Positions 7,439 through 16,149 of a stretch of 64,000 nucleotides of DNA are shown one piece after another. The notes beneath the pieces are model-generated. The model was not told the DNA's origin. It ran no database searches and saw only the letters and a program-made list of their open reading frames with translations. Source of the DNA: Actinomadura latina NBRC 106108 (GTDB lineage Bacteria; Actinomycetota; Actinomycetes; Streptosporangiales; Streptosporangiaceae); assembly GCF_001552195.1 (NCBI RefSeq), contig NZ_BCQS01000003.1:682001-746000 (forward strand), in the 5' to 3' direction. The position numbers and the translations under genes are program-made. How positions within the stretch are numbered: position 1 is the stretch's first letter; each line of letters opens with the position of its first letter.

Positions 7439-8416
7439 ATGTCCGATCTAGTCACGCTGCCGGAGATCGAGCGGGCCGCCGAGCGCATCGCGGGCGTCGC
7501 GGTCCGGACCCCGCTCGTTCCCTTTCCCCGCGACCCCGACCCCGCCGCCGGAGAGCCGGCGCTGCTGGTGAAGGCCGAGTCGCTGCAGCCGATCGGCGCC
7601 TTCAAGGTGCGCGGCGCGTACGCCGCCATAGCGTCCCTCACCGCCGCCGAGCGCGCGGCCGGCGTGGTGACGCACTCCAGCGGCAACCACGCGCAGGCCG
7701 TCGCCTACGCGGCCCGCGCCCTGGGCATCAAGGCGGTCCTGGTCATGCCGCACACCACCCCCGGCGTGAAGGTCGACCGGTGCATCGCGCTCGGCGCCGA
7801 GGTCGTCTACGTCGAGCCGACCGCGCAGGCCCGCGCCGAGACCGCGGGCAAGCTCGCCGCCGCGCACGGCTTCACGATGATCCCGCCCTACGACGACGCT
7901 CGGGTCATCGCCGGGCAGGGCACCGCCGGGCTGGAGATCGTCCAGGACTGCCCGGACGCCGACGTCGTGCTCGTCCCGATCAGCGGCGGCGGCCTCATCG
8001 CGGGTGTCTCCGCCGCCGTCAAGGCGCTGCGCCCCGAGGCGAAGGTCATCGGCGTCGAACCGGAGCTCGCCGCGGACGCCCGCGACTCGATGGCCGCGGG
8101 ACGTCCCGTCTCCTGGGACGCGGAGAAGACCGGCCGCACCATCGCCGACGCCCTCCGCGTCCAGCAGGTCGGCGACCTCCCGTTCGCGCACATCCAGGCG
8201 CACGTGGACGGCATCGTCACCGTCACCGAGGACGAGATCCGCCAGGCGATGCGGCGCCTCGCCCGCGAGGCCCGCCTGATCGCCGAACCGGGCGGCGCCG
8301 CCGCCACCGCCGCCTACCTCCACCACCGGGCCGAACTGCCGGAGGGGCGCACCTACGTCTCGATCCTCTCCGGCGGCAACGTCGACCCGGCCCTCTTCCT
8401 GGACGTCCTGAAGTGA
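7439..8416 (+). CDS. PLP-dependent threonine/serine dehydratase-like enzyme
   Basis: A 325-residue fold-type II PLP enzyme, probably removing ammonia from L-threonine or L-serine (or racemising serine). The Schiff-base lysine is K56 in GAFKVRGAY; SSGNHAQ (80-86) grips the substrate and SGGGLIAG (182-189) the cofactor phosphate. There is no C-terminal ACT regulatory domain, unlike biosynthetic IlvA, so a catabolic role or a serine racemase is more likely. The frame is open back to 7376; ATG 7439 is chosen because homologous N-termini begin near TLPEIERA. TAGTCT ends 8 bases before it, compatible with a leaderless mRNA. Confidence 0.87.
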   Translation: MSDLVTLPEIERAAERIAGVAVRTPLVPFPRDPDPAAGEPALLVKAESLQPIGAFKVRGAYAAIASLTAAERAAGVVTHSSGNHAQAVAYAARALGIKAVLVMPHTTPGVKVDRCIALGAEVVYVEPTAQARAETAGKLAAAHGFTMIPPYDDARVIAGQGTAGLEIVQDCPDADVVLVPISGGGLIAGVSAAVKALRPEAKVIGVEPELAADARDSMAAGRPVSWDAEKTGRTIADALRVQQVGDLPFAHIQAHVDGIVTVTEDEIRQAMRRLAREARLIAEPGGAAATAAYLHHRAELPEGRTYVSILSGGNVDPALFLDVLK

Positions 8417-8462
8417 CCCCAGGGGCCGGACCATGGAGCACCGGGGATAACCTCGAAGGGCC

Positions 8463-8720
8463 ATGCGATCCGTCATTCTCTACACCGTCGCGCGGCTCGC
8501 CATCTTCGGGGCGACCGCGGGTGTGCTGGCGCTCTTCGGCGCCCGCGGCTTCCTGCTCCTGCTGACGGCCCTGCTGATCAGCGGCATCGTCAGCTACGTA
8601 CTGCTGTCCGCGCAGCGCGACCGGATGTCCGCGGCCGTGAACCGCGGCGTCCGCTCCCAGCGCCGGAAATTCGACAAGAGCCTCACCAAAGAGGACGGGC
8701 TGCGCCCCGGCGGGGAGTAG
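8463..8720 (+). CDS. DUF4229 family membrane protein
   Basis: An 85-residue protein with two membrane segments (about 6-26 and 30-49) and a basic cytoplasmic tail, matching actinobacterial DUF4229, a family without known function. ATG 8463 is preceded by GAAGGG. It lies between the dehydratase gene and menG, as small DUF4229 proteins often do beside menaquinone genes; a role in that pathway is only suggested by position. Confidence 0.8.
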   Translation: MRSVILYTVARLAIFGATAGVLALFGARGFLLLLTALLISGIVSYVLLSAQRDRMSAAVNRGVRSQRRKFDKSLTKEDGLRPGGE

Positions 8721-8783
8721 CCGCCGGCCGCGGGGCGCCGGGCGGTGCGCGCGGCGGGTCGGCCGTCCTTCTAGGGTGGGGGC

Positions 8784-9485
8784 ATGACCCGCGCCTCTCT
8801 TGACAAGCAGCCCGCCGACGTCGCGGCGATGTTCGACGGCACCGCCGAGCGGTACGACCTGCTGAACACGCTGATGACCGGCGGGCAGGACCGGCGGTGG
8901 CGCCGGGAGGTCGTGCGGGCGCTGGAGGCGAAGCCCGGTGAGCGCGTCCTCGACCTCGCGGCGGGGACGGGTACCTCTTCGGTGCCGTTCGCGGAGGCGG
9001 GCGCCGACACCGTGGCGTGCGACTTCTCGCTCGGCATGCTGCGCGTCGGGGTGCGGCGGCAGGCGGACGTGCGGCGGCTGAGCTTCGTGGCGGGGGACGC
9101 GCTGCGGCTGCCGTTCGCGGACGCCTCGTTCGACGCCGTCACGATCTCGTTCGGGCTGCGCAACGTCGCCGACACCGGCCGGGCGCTGCGCGAGCTGCGC
9201 CGGGTGGCCAGGCCGGGCGGGCGGCTGCTGGTCTGCGAGGTGAGCCATCCGCCGAACGCGCTGCTGGCGCTCGGCCACAAGGCGCACCTGCGCTACGGGC
9301 TGCCGCTGCTGGCGCGGGTCAGTTCCAATCCCGACTCCTACCGCTACCTCGCCGAGTCGACGCTCGCCTGGCCCGACCAGGCGGCGCTGGCGCGGCTGAT
9401 CCAGGACGCGGGGTGGGGCGGCGTGCGCTGGCGTGATCTCACGTTCGGGGTGGCCGCGCTGCACCACGCCGTCAATCCGGGCTGA
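8784..9485 (+). CDS. menG: Demethylmenaquinone methyltransferase
   Basis: A 233-residue SAM-dependent methyltransferase of the UbiE/MenG family, which methylates demethylmenaquinone in the last common step of menaquinone synthesis. SAM motif I is [12 protein letters not shown] (about 55-66); [19 protein letters not shown] and [10 protein letters not shown] are family signatures. TAGGGT ends 6 bases before ATG 8784, so the mRNA may be leaderless. Position next to menJ and the polyprenyl synthase supports the menaquinone assignment over ubiquinone. Confidence 0.93.
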   Translation: MTRASLDKQPADVAAMFDGTAERYDLLNTLMTGGQDRRWRREVVRALEAKPGERVLDLAAGTGTSSVPFAEAGADTVACDFSLGMLRVGVRRQADVRRLSFVAGDALRLPFADASFDAVTISFGLRNVADTGRALRELRRVARPGGRLLVCEVSHPPNALLALGHKAHLRYGLPLLARVSSNPDSYRYLAESTLAWPDQAALARLIQDAGWGGVRWRDLTFGVAALHHAVNPG

Positions 9486-9578
9486 TCGCCGCGGCCGGTG
9501 GGCCGGACCGGTCCGAACTCAGACCGACCCAGAAGTACCCACCAGTCGTGATAAAGGAATAGACTCCCCTGTCGGATC

Positions 9579-9598
9579 CTTGTGAAGTGCTTCACAAG
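9579..9598. promoter_or_regulatory. Rex-type redox operator upstream of menJ-nuo
   Basis: CTTGTGAAGTGCTTCACAAG is a perfect 9-base inverted repeat around TG. Its inner part TTGTGAA-N4-TTCACAA is the recognised target of the NADH/NAD+ sensor Rex, whose known Streptomyces targets include the nuo and cyd operons. It lies 24 bases upstream of the menJ GTG. TAGACT at 9560-9565 could be the -10 element, which would put the operator just downstream of the transcription start, suited to repression when NAD+ dominates. Binding is inferred from the motif. Confidence 0.75.
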
Positions 9599-9621
9599 CG
9601 AACGAGCTGAAGAGGACCGCC

Positions 9622-10878
9622 GTGACCGACTCCACCCGACACGCGGACGTGATCGTCGTCGGGGCAGGCCCCGCCGGGTCGTCGACCGCCTACTGGCTCG
9701 CGCAGGCGGGCCTGGACGTGTTCCTGCTGGAGAAGGCCGCCTTCCCCCGGGACAAGATCTGCGGCGACGGGCTCACCCCGCGGGCCGTCCGCGCGCTCAT
9801 CGGCATGGGCGTCGACATCAACGACCCCGGCTGGGGGCGCAACAAGGGGCTGCGCATCTACGGCGGCGGCGTCAAGGTCGAGCTGCCCTGGCCGGAACTC
9901 GCCTCGTTCCCCGACTTCGGCCTCGTCCGCAAGCGCACCGACCTCGACCAGTTGCTCGCCGAGCACGCCGCGAAGGCCGGCGCGCAACTGCTGCAGGGCT
10001 GCAACGTGACCGGTCCCATCCTGGACGAGCGCACCGACCGCATCATCGGCGTCACCGCGCAGTTCGACGGCGAGGAGGTCGAGTTCCGGGCGCCGCTCGT
10101 CGTCGCCGCCGACGGCAACTCGACCCGGCTGTCGCTCGCGATGGGGCTGCGGCGGCGCGAGGACCGTCCGATGGGCGTCGCGGTCCGCCGCTACTTCCAG
10201 ACGCCGCGCCACGACGACGACTACATGGAGGCGTGGCTCGAACTCTGGGACGGCGAGCGCCTCCTGCCCGGCTACGGCTGGGTGTTCGGCGTCGGCGACG
10301 GGACGTCCAACGTCGGGCTCGGCCTCCTCAACACCAGCAAGGCGTTCCAGAGCGTCGACTACCGCGGCATGCTGCAGCGCTGGTGCGCGCAGATGCCGGA
10401 GGACTGGCAGTTCGACGAGGAGCACGCCACCTCGAAGATCCGCGGCGCCGCGCTGCCGATGGGCTTCAACCGGCAGCCGCACTACACCCGCGGCATGCTG
10501 CTCGTCGGCGACGCCGGCGGCATGATCAACCCGTTCAACGGCGAGGGCATCGACTACGCGCTGGAGTCCGGCCGGCTGGCGGCCGACATCATGGTGCAGG
10601 CGCTCGCCCGCCGCACCCCGGCGCAGCGCGAGCGGACCCTGTACGAGTACCCGCGCATCCTGAAGGACGAGCACGGCGGCTATTTCACCCTCGCCCGCGT
10701 GTTCGTGCAGGCGATCGGCGATCCGCGCATCATGAAGTTCCTCACATCGCACGGCCTCCCGCATCCGACGCTGATGCGCTTCACGCTCAAGCTCCTGGCC
10801 AACCTGACCGACCCCAAGGGCGGGGACGCGATGGACCGTGTCATCAACGCGATGCAGAAGGTGGCTCCGGCGGCATGA
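9622..10878 (+). CDS. menJ: Geranylgeranyl reductase-family FAD oxidoreductase (MenJ-like)
   Basis: A 418-residue flavoprotein that reduces isoprenoid double bonds. The N-terminal Rossmann motif is VVGAGPAGSSTAYW (9-22), followed by GDGLTPRAVRAL and the FAD-binding LLVGDAGGMINPFNGEGIDY near 293-312. Given menG on one side and nuo plus a polyprenyl synthase on the other, it is most likely MenJ, which saturates one isoprene unit of menaquinone; M. tuberculosis menJ sits beside the same kinds of genes. GTG 9622 is preceded by AAGAGGA. It is the first gene after the Rex-type operator. Confidence 0.85.
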   Translation: MTDSTRHADVIVVGAGPAGSSTAYWLAQAGLDVFLLEKAAFPRDKICGDGLTPRAVRALIGMGVDINDPGWGRNKGLRIYGGGVKVELPWPELASFPDFGLVRKRTDLDQLLAEHAAKAGAQLLQGCNVTGPILDERTDRIIGVTAQFDGEEVEFRAPLVVAADGNSTRLSLAMGLRRREDRPMGVAVRRYFQTPRHDDDYMEAWLELWDGERLLPGYGWVFGVGDGTSNVGLGLLNTSKAFQSVDYRGMLQRWCAQMPEDWQFDEEHATSKIRGAALPMGFNRQPHYTRGMLLVGDAGGMINPFNGEGIDYALESGRLAADIMVQALARRTPAQRERTLYEYPRILKDEHGGYFTLARVFVQAIGDPRIMKFLTSHGLPHPTLMRFTLKLLANLTDPKGGDAMDRVINAMQKVAPAA

Positions 10879-11008
10879 GCGGGCGGACGACGCGGCTGAT
10901 CGAATTCAAGCTTCCGCAGGTGAGCGGACTACAGTGCATAACCCGACCCCCTGAGGGGAGCGCTATTGATCACCTTGGTTAGGGTGGCGGGTCGCGGTCG
11001 GCCCGTCC

Positions 11009-11024
11009 CGTACAACGTCGTACG
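11009..11024. promoter_or_regulatory. Near-palindrome in the nuoA leader
   Basis: CGTACAACGTCGTACG is a 16-base inverted repeat with one mismatched pair, 24 bases before the nuoA start and just upstream of GAGGAGAGG. TAGGGT at 10980-10985 lies upstream and may be a -10 element. The palindrome could be an operator for a local nuo promoter, separate from the Rex-type site in front of menJ. Confidence 0.3.
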
Positions 11025-11047
11025 TCCCGAGGAGAGGTCGTAGGGAT

Positions 11048-11407
11048 ATGGATCTCTATATTCCGATCATCGTGCTCGGAGTGCTCGCCTTCGCCTTCGC
11101 CGGCGGCTCGGTGCTGATGGCCGCGTTCACCGGCCCGAAGCGGTGGAACCGCGCCCGGCTGGACGCCTATGAGTGCGGCATCGAGCCGACCCCCCAGCCC
11201 GTCGGCGGCGGACGATTTCCGATCAAGTACTACCTGACGGCGATGCTCTTCATCGTCTTCGATATTGAGATCATCTTCCTTTATCCCTGGGCGGTCGCTT
11301 TCGACCGGATGGGGCTCTTCGGCCTTGTCGAGATGGTTCTTTTCATCGTCACCGTCCTCGTGGCGTACGCCTACATCTGGCGGCGCGGCGGTCTGGAGTG
11401 GGACTGA
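11048..11407 (+). CDS. nuoA: NADH-quinone oxidoreductase subunit A
   Basis: A 119-residue membrane subunit of complex I with three membrane segments. The matrix-facing loop signature [10 protein letters not shown] and the TM2 motif [14 protein letters not shown] are complete; the acidic pair in FDIE is the one associated with proton and quinone coupling. ATG 11048 has GAGGAGAGG upstream. First gene of a 14-gene operon in the standard A-N order; nuoB begins two bases after the stop codon. Confidence 0.97.
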   Translation: MDLYIPIIVLGVLAFAFAGGSVLMAAFTGPKRWNRARLDAYECGIEPTPQPVGGGRFPIKYYLTAMLFIVFDIEIIFLYPWAVAFDRMGLFGLVEMVLFIVTVLVAYAYIWRRGGLEWD

Positions 11408-11408
11408 C

Positions 11409-11954
11409 ATGGGTCTAGAGGAGAAACTGCCCAGCGGATTCCTGCTGACCACGGTCGAGCAGGTCGCGGGATGGGCGCGCAAGAGCTCGGTGTGGCCGGC
11501 GACGTTCGGCCTCGCCTGCTGCGCGATCGAGATGATGGCGGCCGGCGACCCCCGGCACGACTTCTCCCGGTGGGGGATGGAGCGTGCCTCGGCGACGCCG
11601 CGGCAGGCCGACCTGATGATCGTCGCGGGCCGGGTGAGCCAGAAGATGGCGCCGGTGCTGCGGCAGATCTACGACCAGATGACCGAGCCGAAGTGGGTCA
11701 TCGCGATGGGCGTGTGCGCCTCGTCCGGCGGCATGTTCAACAACTACGCGATCGTGCAGGGCGTCGACCACATCGTCCCGGTGGACATCTACCTGCCCGG
11801 CTGCCCGCCGCGGCCGGAGATGCTGCTGGACGCGATCCTGAAGCTGCACGACAAGATCCAGAACACCAAGCTCGGCCCGCAGCGCGAGAAGCAGATCGCC
11901 GAGCTGGAAGAGGCCAAGCGCCGGCAGCTGCCGCTTCTCGGACAGGGGGCGTGA
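11409..11954 (+). CDS. nuoB: NADH-quinone oxidoreductase subunit B
   Basis: A 181-residue peripheral subunit carrying cluster N2, the last iron-sulfur centre before the quinone. Ligands are the tandem cysteines in [11 protein letters not shown], one in [13 protein letters not shown] and one in [10 protein letters not shown]. The C-terminus ends in a short charged helix ([10 protein letters not shown]). ATG at 11409, directly after nuoA. Confidence 0.97.
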   Translation: MGLEEKLPSGFLLTTVEQVAGWARKSSVWPATFGLACCAIEMMAAGDPRHDFSRWGMERASATPRQADLMIVAGRVSQKMAPVLRQIYDQMTEPKWVIAMGVCASSGGMFNNYAIVQGVDHIVPVDIYLPGCPPRPEMLLDAILKLHDKIQNTKLGPQREKQIAELEEAKRRQLPLLGQGA

Positions 11955-11955
11955 C

Positions 11956-12735
11956 GTGAGTTCGGAGCACCCCGAGCAGCAGGCCGAGCAGGCCGCCGAC
12001 CAGCTGCCCGCGCACGCCGAGGAGGAGCGCCGCGAGCAGCCGGTCGTCCGCAAGGGCATGTTCGGCGCGAAGACGACCGGCGACACCTCCGGGTACGGCG
12101 GCCTCGTCGTCCGGCAGAGCCCGAAGGTGTCGGCGCCGCGCCCGTACGGCGGGCCGGGCGGCGCCGCCGAGCCCGGCGAGTTCGACGAGATCGCGGACGA
12201 GCTGGAAAGGGCTCTCCGGGGTTCGGGGTCGTCCCCGGAGAAGGCGGGGCCGGACTTCGGGGACGCGATCGAGCGCGTCGTCGTGCACCGCGGCGAGCTG
12301 ACCTTCCACGTCAGGCGCGAGCACCTGCGCGAGGTCGCCAAGACCATGCGGGACGACCCGTCGCTGCGCTTCGAGCTGTGCTCGGGCGTGTCCGGCGTCC
12401 ACTACCCGAAGGACGAGGGCGCCGAGCTGCACGCCGTCGTCCACCTGCTGTCGATCACGCACAACCGGCGGGTCCGGCTGGAGGCGAGCTGCCCCGACGC
12501 CGACCCGCACGTCCCGTCGCTGGTCCCCGTCTACCCGACGGCCGACTGGCACGAGCGCGAGACGTACGACTTCTTCGGGATCGTCTTCGACGGCCACCCC
12601 GCGCTGACCCGCATCGAGATGCCGGACGACTGGGTGGGGCACCCGCAGCGCAAGGACTACCCGCTCGGCGGCATCCCCGTCGAGTACCGAGGAGCGGAGA
12701 TTCCGCCGCCGGACGAAAGGCGGTCGTACGTATGA
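11956..12735 (+). CDS. nuoC: NADH-quinone oxidoreductase subunit C
   Basis: A 259-residue peripheral subunit of the connecting module. The first 95 residues are a low-complexity Glu/Gln/Pro/Gly-rich extension not found in short NuoC proteins; the 30-kDa core follows, with the signature [20 protein letters not shown] and [16 protein letters not shown] near the end. Start is GTG 11956, two bases after nuoB. Overlaps nuoD by four bases. Confidence 0.95.
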   Translation: MSSEHPEQQAEQAADQLPAHAEEERREQPVVRKGMFGAKTTGDTSGYGGLVVRQSPKVSAPRPYGGPGGAAEPGEFDEIADELERALRGSGSSPEKAGPDFGDAIERVVVHRGELTFHVRREHLREVAKTMRDDPSLRFELCSGVSGVHYPKDEGAELHAVVHLLSITHNRRVRLEASCPDADPHVPSLVPVYPTADWHERETYDFFGIVFDGHPALTRIEMPDDWVGHPQRKDYPLGGIPVEYRGAEIPPPDERRSYV

Positions 12736-14078
12736 GTTCGACGAAGTACACCGAGTACGACGCGTACGCCGCCGAAGAGGCGGCCGAGGGCAAGGTCTTC
12801 GACGTCGGCGGGCAGGACTGGGAGAAGGTCGTCTCCGCCGCCGAGGAGATGGGCGACGAGCGGCTCGTCATCAACATGGGCCCGCAGCACCCGTCCACGC
12901 ACGGCGTGCTCCGGCTGATCCTCACGCTCGACGGTGAGACGGTGAACGAGGCCCGGGTGGTCATCGGCTACCTGCACACCGGCATCGAGAAGAACATGGA
13001 GTTCCGCACCTGGACGCAGGGCACCACGTTCTGCACCCGGATGGACTACCTGGCCCCGCTGTTCAACGAGGCGACGTACTGCCTCGGCGTGGAGCGGCTG
13101 CTCGGCATCGAGGACCAGATCCCCGAGCGGGCCCAGATCATCCGCGTGATGATGATGGAACTGAACCGGATCTCCTCCCACCTGGTCGCGATCGCCACGT
13201 TCGGGCTGGAGCTCGGCGCGACGACCGTGATGCTGAACGGGTTCATCGAGCGCGAGTACACCCTCGACCTGTTCGAGGAGATCACCGGCCTGCGGATGAA
13301 CCACGCCTACATCAGGCCGGGCGGCGTCTCGCAGGACCTGCCGAGCGGCGCGGCCAGCAAGGTCCGCGACTACCTGGACCGGATGCCGAAGCGGATCCAG
13401 GCGCTGCGCAAGCTGATGGACGACAACCACGTCTTCAAGGCCCGCACGCAGAACGTCGCGTACCTCGACCTGACCGGCTGCATGGCGCTCGGCATCACCG
13501 GCCCGATACTGCGCTCGACCGGCCTGCCGTGGGACCTGCGCAAGTCGCAGCCCTACTGCGGTTACGAGACCTACGACTTCGAGGTCCCGACGCAGGACAC
13601 CTGCGACGTGTACGGCCGCTACCTCGTCCGGATGGACGAGATGGAGCAGTCGCTGCGGATCGTCGAGCAGTGCCTGGAGCGGCTGCAGACGGTCAAGGGC
13701 CCGGTCATGATCGAGGACAAGAAGATCGGCTGGCCGGCGCAGCTGGCCATCGGCGCGGACGGCATGGGCAACTCGCCCCGGCACATCGCGCACATCATGG
13801 GCACCTCGATGGAGGCGCTGATCCACCACTTCAAGCTGGTGACGGAGGGCTTCCGGGTGCCGGCGGGGCAGGCGTACGTGCCGATCGAGTCGCCGCGCGG
13901 CGAGCTCGGCGCCCATGTGGTCAGCGACGGCGGCACCCGCCCCTACCGCGTGCACTTCCGCGAGCCGTCCTTCGTCAACCTGCAGGCCGCCCCGGCGATG
14001 AGCGAGGGCGGCATGGTCGCCGACATCATCGCCGCCGTGGCCAGCATCGACCCGGTCATGGGGGGAGTGGACCGATGA
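12732..14078 (+). CDS. nuoD: NADH-quinone oxidoreductase subunit D
   Basis: A 448-residue 49-kDa-type subunit that forms the quinone site with NuoB. Typical motifs are [15 protein letters not shown] (about 44-58), the quinone-pocket histidine in [15 protein letters not shown], and the C-terminal [17 protein letters not shown] 12732 overlaps the nuoC stop and gives a short acidic N-terminal extension. This is the only NuoD in the window, although two nuo clusters are present. Confidence 0.97.
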   Translation: MSSTKYTEYDAYAAEEAAEGKVFDVGGQDWEKVVSAAEEMGDERLVINMGPQHPSTHGVLRLILTLDGETVNEARVVIGYLHTGIEKNMEFRTWTQGTTFCTRMDYLAPLFNEATYCLGVERLLGIEDQIPERAQIIRVMMMELNRISSHLVAIATFGLELGATTVMLNGFIEREYTLDLFEEITGLRMNHAYIRPGGVSQDLPSGAASKVRDYLDRMPKRIQALRKLMDDNHVFKARTQNVAYLDLTGCMALGITGPILRSTGLPWDLRKSQPYCGYETYDFEVPTQDTCDVYGRYLVRMDEMEQSLRIVEQCLERLQTVKGPVMIEDKKIGWPAQLAIGADGMGNSPRHIAHIMGTSMEALIHHFKLVTEGFRVPAGQAYVPIESPRGELGAHVVSDGGTRPYRVHFREPSFVNLQAAPAMSEGGMVADIIAAVASIDPVMGGVDR

Positions 14079-14854
14079 CATACGAACCCGACGTACGCGA
14101 GCGGCTGGAGCGGGACGCCAAGGAGATCATCGGCCGGTACCCGCGGCCGCGGTCGGCGCTCCTGCCGATGCTGCACCTGGTGCAATCGGAGGAGGGCCAC
14201 GTCACCAAGGACGGCGTGGCGTTCTGCGCCGAGACGCTCGGCATCACGCCCGCGCAGGTGATGGGCGTCGTCACGTTCTACACGCAGTACAAGCAGAAGC
14301 CGGTCGGGGACTACCACGTCGGCGTCTGCACGAACACGCTGTGCGCGATCATGGGCGGCGACCAGATCTGGGACGAGCTGAGCGAGCACACCGGGGTCGG
14401 CCACGACGAGACCACCCCGGACGGCAAGGTCAGCCTTGAGCGGGTCGAGTGCAACGCGGCCTGCGACTTCGCCCCCGTGGTGATGGTCAACTGGGAGTTC
14501 TTCGACAACATGACTCCCGAGAAGGCCAAGCAGCTCGTCGACGACCTGCGCCTCGGCAACGACGTGCTCCCCTCCCGCGGCCCGAACCGCCTGAGCACCT
14601 GGAGGGAGGCGTCCCGCGTGCTCGCCGGGTTCCCGGACGGGCTCGCCGGCGAGGGCGTCCAGGCCGGGCCGGAGTCGCTGGTCGGCCTGAAGCTCGCGCA
14701 GGAGCGCGGGTGGGCGGCCCCCGCCGTCGACGCCGACCGCGAGCGGCCGGAGGAACCGGTGAAGCCGGAGCAGATCGCCGAGCCGCCGCACGAGCCGGGC
14801 GAGCCCATCCCCGGCGAGGCCAAGCCCGGCAGCCAGGAGGGACGGAACAAGTGA
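14075..14854 (+). CDS. nuoE: NADH-quinone oxidoreductase subunit E
   Basis: A 259-residue 24-kDa-type subunit of the NADH dehydrogenase module with one [2Fe-2S] cluster (N1a). Ligands are C85 and C90 in CTNTLC and C126 and C130 in [10 protein letters not shown]. The core ends near residue 165; about 95 extra residues, Pro/Glu-rich at the end, form an actinobacterial-style tail. ATG 14075 overlaps nuoD by four bases and the stop overlaps the nuoF GTG. Confidence 0.95.
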   Translation: MTYEPDVRERLERDAKEIIGRYPRPRSALLPMLHLVQSEEGHVTKDGVAFCAETLGITPAQVMGVVTFYTQYKQKPVGDYHVGVCTNTLCAIMGGDQIWDELSEHTGVGHDETTPDGKVSLERVECNAACDFAPVVMVNWEFFDNMTPEKAKQLVDDLRLGNDVLPSRGPNRLSTWREASRVLAGFPDGLAGEGVQAGPESLVGLKLAQERGWAAPAVDADRERPEEPVKPEQIAEPPHEPGEPIPGEAKPGSQEGRNK

Positions 14855-16149
14855 CCACGCTGACCCCCGTCCTCACGAACAACTGGGACCAGGCCGACTC
14901 GTTCACCCGCGCCGGCTACGAGCGCGGCGGCGGCTACACGGCGCTGCGCACCGCGCTGCGCATGGCGCCGGACGAGATCGTCCAGGCCGTCAAGGACTCC
15001 GGGCTCCGCGGCCGCGGCGGCGCCGGATTCCCCACCGGGATGAAGTGGGGCTTCCTGCCCCCGTCCAGCCCGAACCCGCGCTACCTCGTCGTCAACGCCG
15101 ACGAGTCCGAGCCGGGCACGTGCAAGGACATCCCGCTGATGATGGCGAACCCGCACGTCCTCATCGAGGGCGTCATCATCAGCGCGTACGCCATCAAGTC
15201 GAACCAGGCGTTCATCTACGTGCGCGGCGAGGTCCTGCACGTGATCCGCCGCCTCCAGCAGGCGGTGGCGGAGGCGTACGAGGCCGGATACATCGGCAAG
15301 GACATCCTCGGCTCCGGCTACGACCTGGACGTGGTCGTGCACTGCGGCGCCGGCGCCTACATCTGCGGCGAGGAGACGGCGCTGCTGGACTCCCTGGAGG
15401 GGTTCCGCGGTCTGCCCAGGCTGAAGCCCCCCTTCCCGGCCGTCGCGGGCCTGTACGGCGGGCCCACCGTCATCAACAACGTCGAGTCGATCTCCTCGGT
15501 TCCCTCGATCATCGGGAACGGGCCGGAGTGGTTCGCCGCGATGGGCACCGAGAAGTCGCAGGGCTTCGGGATCTTCTCGCTGTCCGGGCACGTCACGCGG
15601 CCCGGCCAGTACGAGGCGCCGCTCGGCATCACGCTGCGCGAACTGCTCGACATGGCGGGCGGCGTCCGCGCGGGCCACCGGCTGAAGTTCTGGACGCCCG
15701 GCGGGTCGTCCACGCCGATCTTCACCGACGAGCACCTGGACGTCCCGCTGGACTTCGAGTCCGTCGGCGCCGCCGGGTCCATGCTCGGCACCCGGGCGCT
15801 GCAGATCTTCGACGAGACGACCTGCGTCGTGCGGGCCGTCCAGCGCTGGTCGGAGTTCTACGCGCACGAGTCGTGCGGCAAGTGCACGCCGTGTCGCGAA
15901 GGCACCTACTGGTACAAGAACATGTTCAAGCGGCTGGAGGCCGGCGACGGTTCCGAGGAGGACCTGGAGACCCTGCTGGACATCTCCGACAACATCCTCG
16001 GCCGCGCGTTCTGCGCCCTCGGCGACGGCGCGACCAGCCCGGTCGTGTCGTCCATCAAGCTGTTCCGGGACGAGTACCTCCAGCACTTCGAGCAGGGCGG
16101 CTGCCCGTTCGACCCGGCCAAGTCCACCCTCTGGGGAGGTGCCAAGTGA
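14851..16149 (+). CDS. nuoF: NADH-quinone oxidoreductase subunit F (NADH-binding)
   Basis: A 432-residue 51-kDa-type subunit that oxidises NADH. The FMN/NADH glycine-rich segments are [16 protein letters not shown] (51-66) and [21 protein letters not shown] starting near 164. Cluster N3 is bound by C342, C345 and C348 in [11 protein letters not shown] and C388 in [11 protein letters not shown]. Start GTG 14851 lies within the nuoE stop overlap. Confidence 0.97.
   Translation: MTTLTPVLTNNWDQADSFTRAGYERGGGYTALRTALRMAPDEIVQAVKDSGLRGRGGAGFPTGMKWGFLPPSSPNPRYLVVNADESEPGTCKDIPLMMANPHVLIEGVIISAYAIKSNQAFIYVRGEVLHVIRRLQQAVAEAYEAGYIGKDILGSGYDLDVVVHCGAGAYICGEETALLDSLEGFRGLPRLKPPFPAVAGLYGGPTVINNVESISSVPSIIGNGPEWFAAMGTEKSQGFGIFSLSGHVTRPGQYEAPLGITLRELLDMAGGVRAGHRLKFWTPGGSSTPIFTDEHLDVPLDFESVGAAGSMLGTRALQIFDETTCVVRAVQRWSEFYAHESCGKCTPCREGTYWYKNMFKRLEAGDGSEEDLETLLDISDNILGRAFCALGDGATSPVVSSIKLFRDEYLQHFEQGGCPFDPAKSTLWGGAK

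Noticed and set aside
10899..10914. Adjacent GAATTC and AAGCTT, as in a cloning polylinker
   Set aside because: Only two sites, embedded in ordinary genomic context with no vector sequence; chance is enough.
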